Below, in pieces: positions 63,437-64,000 of a DNA stretch of 64,000 nt. The notes beneath the pieces are model-generated. The model was not told the DNA's origin. It searched no databases and was given only the letters and a program-made list of their open reading frames with translations. The stretch's first letter is position 1; each line of letters begins with the position of its first letter. A program made the position numbers and the translations under genes. Source of the stretch: Anas platyrhynchos (lineage: Eukaryota; Chordata; Aves; Anseriformes; Anatidae); NCBI RefSeq assembly GCF_047663525.1, contig NC_092590.1, positions 56,256,001 through 56,320,000 of the forward strand, in the 5' to 3' direction.

Positions 63437-64000
63437 CTGGAAAAAGAAACACAGAAGTGGGGATTTAAGATACAAACACATCAGTTATTTGACAGAATTA
63501 TCCTCTTGCCTTGTCAAATGTCAGCACGTACTTGCATGCTTATTCAAAAAGCCACCCACCAGCACTGGGCTGCAGAGTATTCTGCGCTGGAAATCGTGCA
63601 AAGTTAACAGATCAAAAATTGTTTCCTGCCACAACTTATTTTTGTTATTGTCTCTCTGTTCCTCCCTCTGCCATATCAGCACTTGTTTTGCCTCATCAAG
63701 CCCAGAAGTGTGAAAGTTTAAGCATTTGTTCAAGTATTTTCAAAAAACAGGACCTCATAGGGTAGATTAGTTGGGGAAAGGATTGGTGCCATCTTTCAAT
63801 ACAGTTGGTAGAAATCTTGTTGTGACCTCTTAAAGTTTCTGTAGTATGTATGACAGGCACCTCTGTCACAAGCAGCTCAACCTAAAATCTTATTTTTTCC
63901 CCAGTAACTATTTCTAATGTGTGATCATCACTCTCTTTCACACCAATTTGCAGCCAAACAGGTGCAGGAAGGGCTGGCTTGTGTCGAGATGTAAGACAGA
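63437..64000 (-). other. Last KLF3 intron (partial)
   Basis: Non-coding DNA upstream of the last KLF3 exon on its strand. No exon or transposon recognised in this 564-base piece. Confidence 0.6.

Overview
The window is bird nuclear DNA. The evidence is CR1 LINE fragments and an avian-type TLR1 pair: an 818-codon TLR1A and a 650-codon TLR1B. They lie between FAM114A1 and KLF3, the genes that flank the TLR1/6/10 cluster in other vertebrates. Intron-rich genes with standard GT-AG sites, CpG-island promoters and AATAAA signals fit this.

Layout, left to right. (1) 1-20.6 kb: the 5' half of FAM114A1 on the minus strand, seven coding exons that keep frame for 350 codons, plus a likely non-coding first exon in a CpG island near 20.0-20.9 kb. 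The same island probably also starts TLR1B in the opposite direction. (2) 22.7-24.1 kb: endogenous retrovirus fossil pieces, minus strand, in the probable 5' intron of TLR1B. (3) 24.7-26.8 kb: TLR1B, intact. (4) 27.9-41.0 kb: a GC-rich block holding one complete maestro heat-like repeat (MROH) gene on the minus strand. I traced 39 coding exons whose phases all join: 4851 nt, 1616 residues and a stop. (5) 41.36-44.32 kb: a second copy of the retrovirus fossil plus the 5' part of TLR1B, cut off before the transmembrane and TIR parts. A CR1 fragment lies near each end. (6) 50.3-52.9 kb: TLR1A, intact. (7) 59.4-64 kb: the long 3' UTR and last coding exon of KLF3, minus strand.

TLR1A and TLR1B are different over the N-terminal ectodomain. 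They are almost identical over about 1.2 kb covering the last leucine-rich repeats, LRRCT, transmembrane segment and TIR domain. The border is sharp and this part is visibly GC-richer, the pattern left by gene conversion. Both proteins should act as surface co-receptors with TLR2 for bacterial lipopeptides, signalling through the shared TIR. The most unusual features are the intact MROH gene between the two TLR1B copies, and the truncated copy, which still has an open frame and could at most make a soluble ectodomain. I see no wholly new defence system. The novelty lies in the rearranged structure of this immune-receptor locus.
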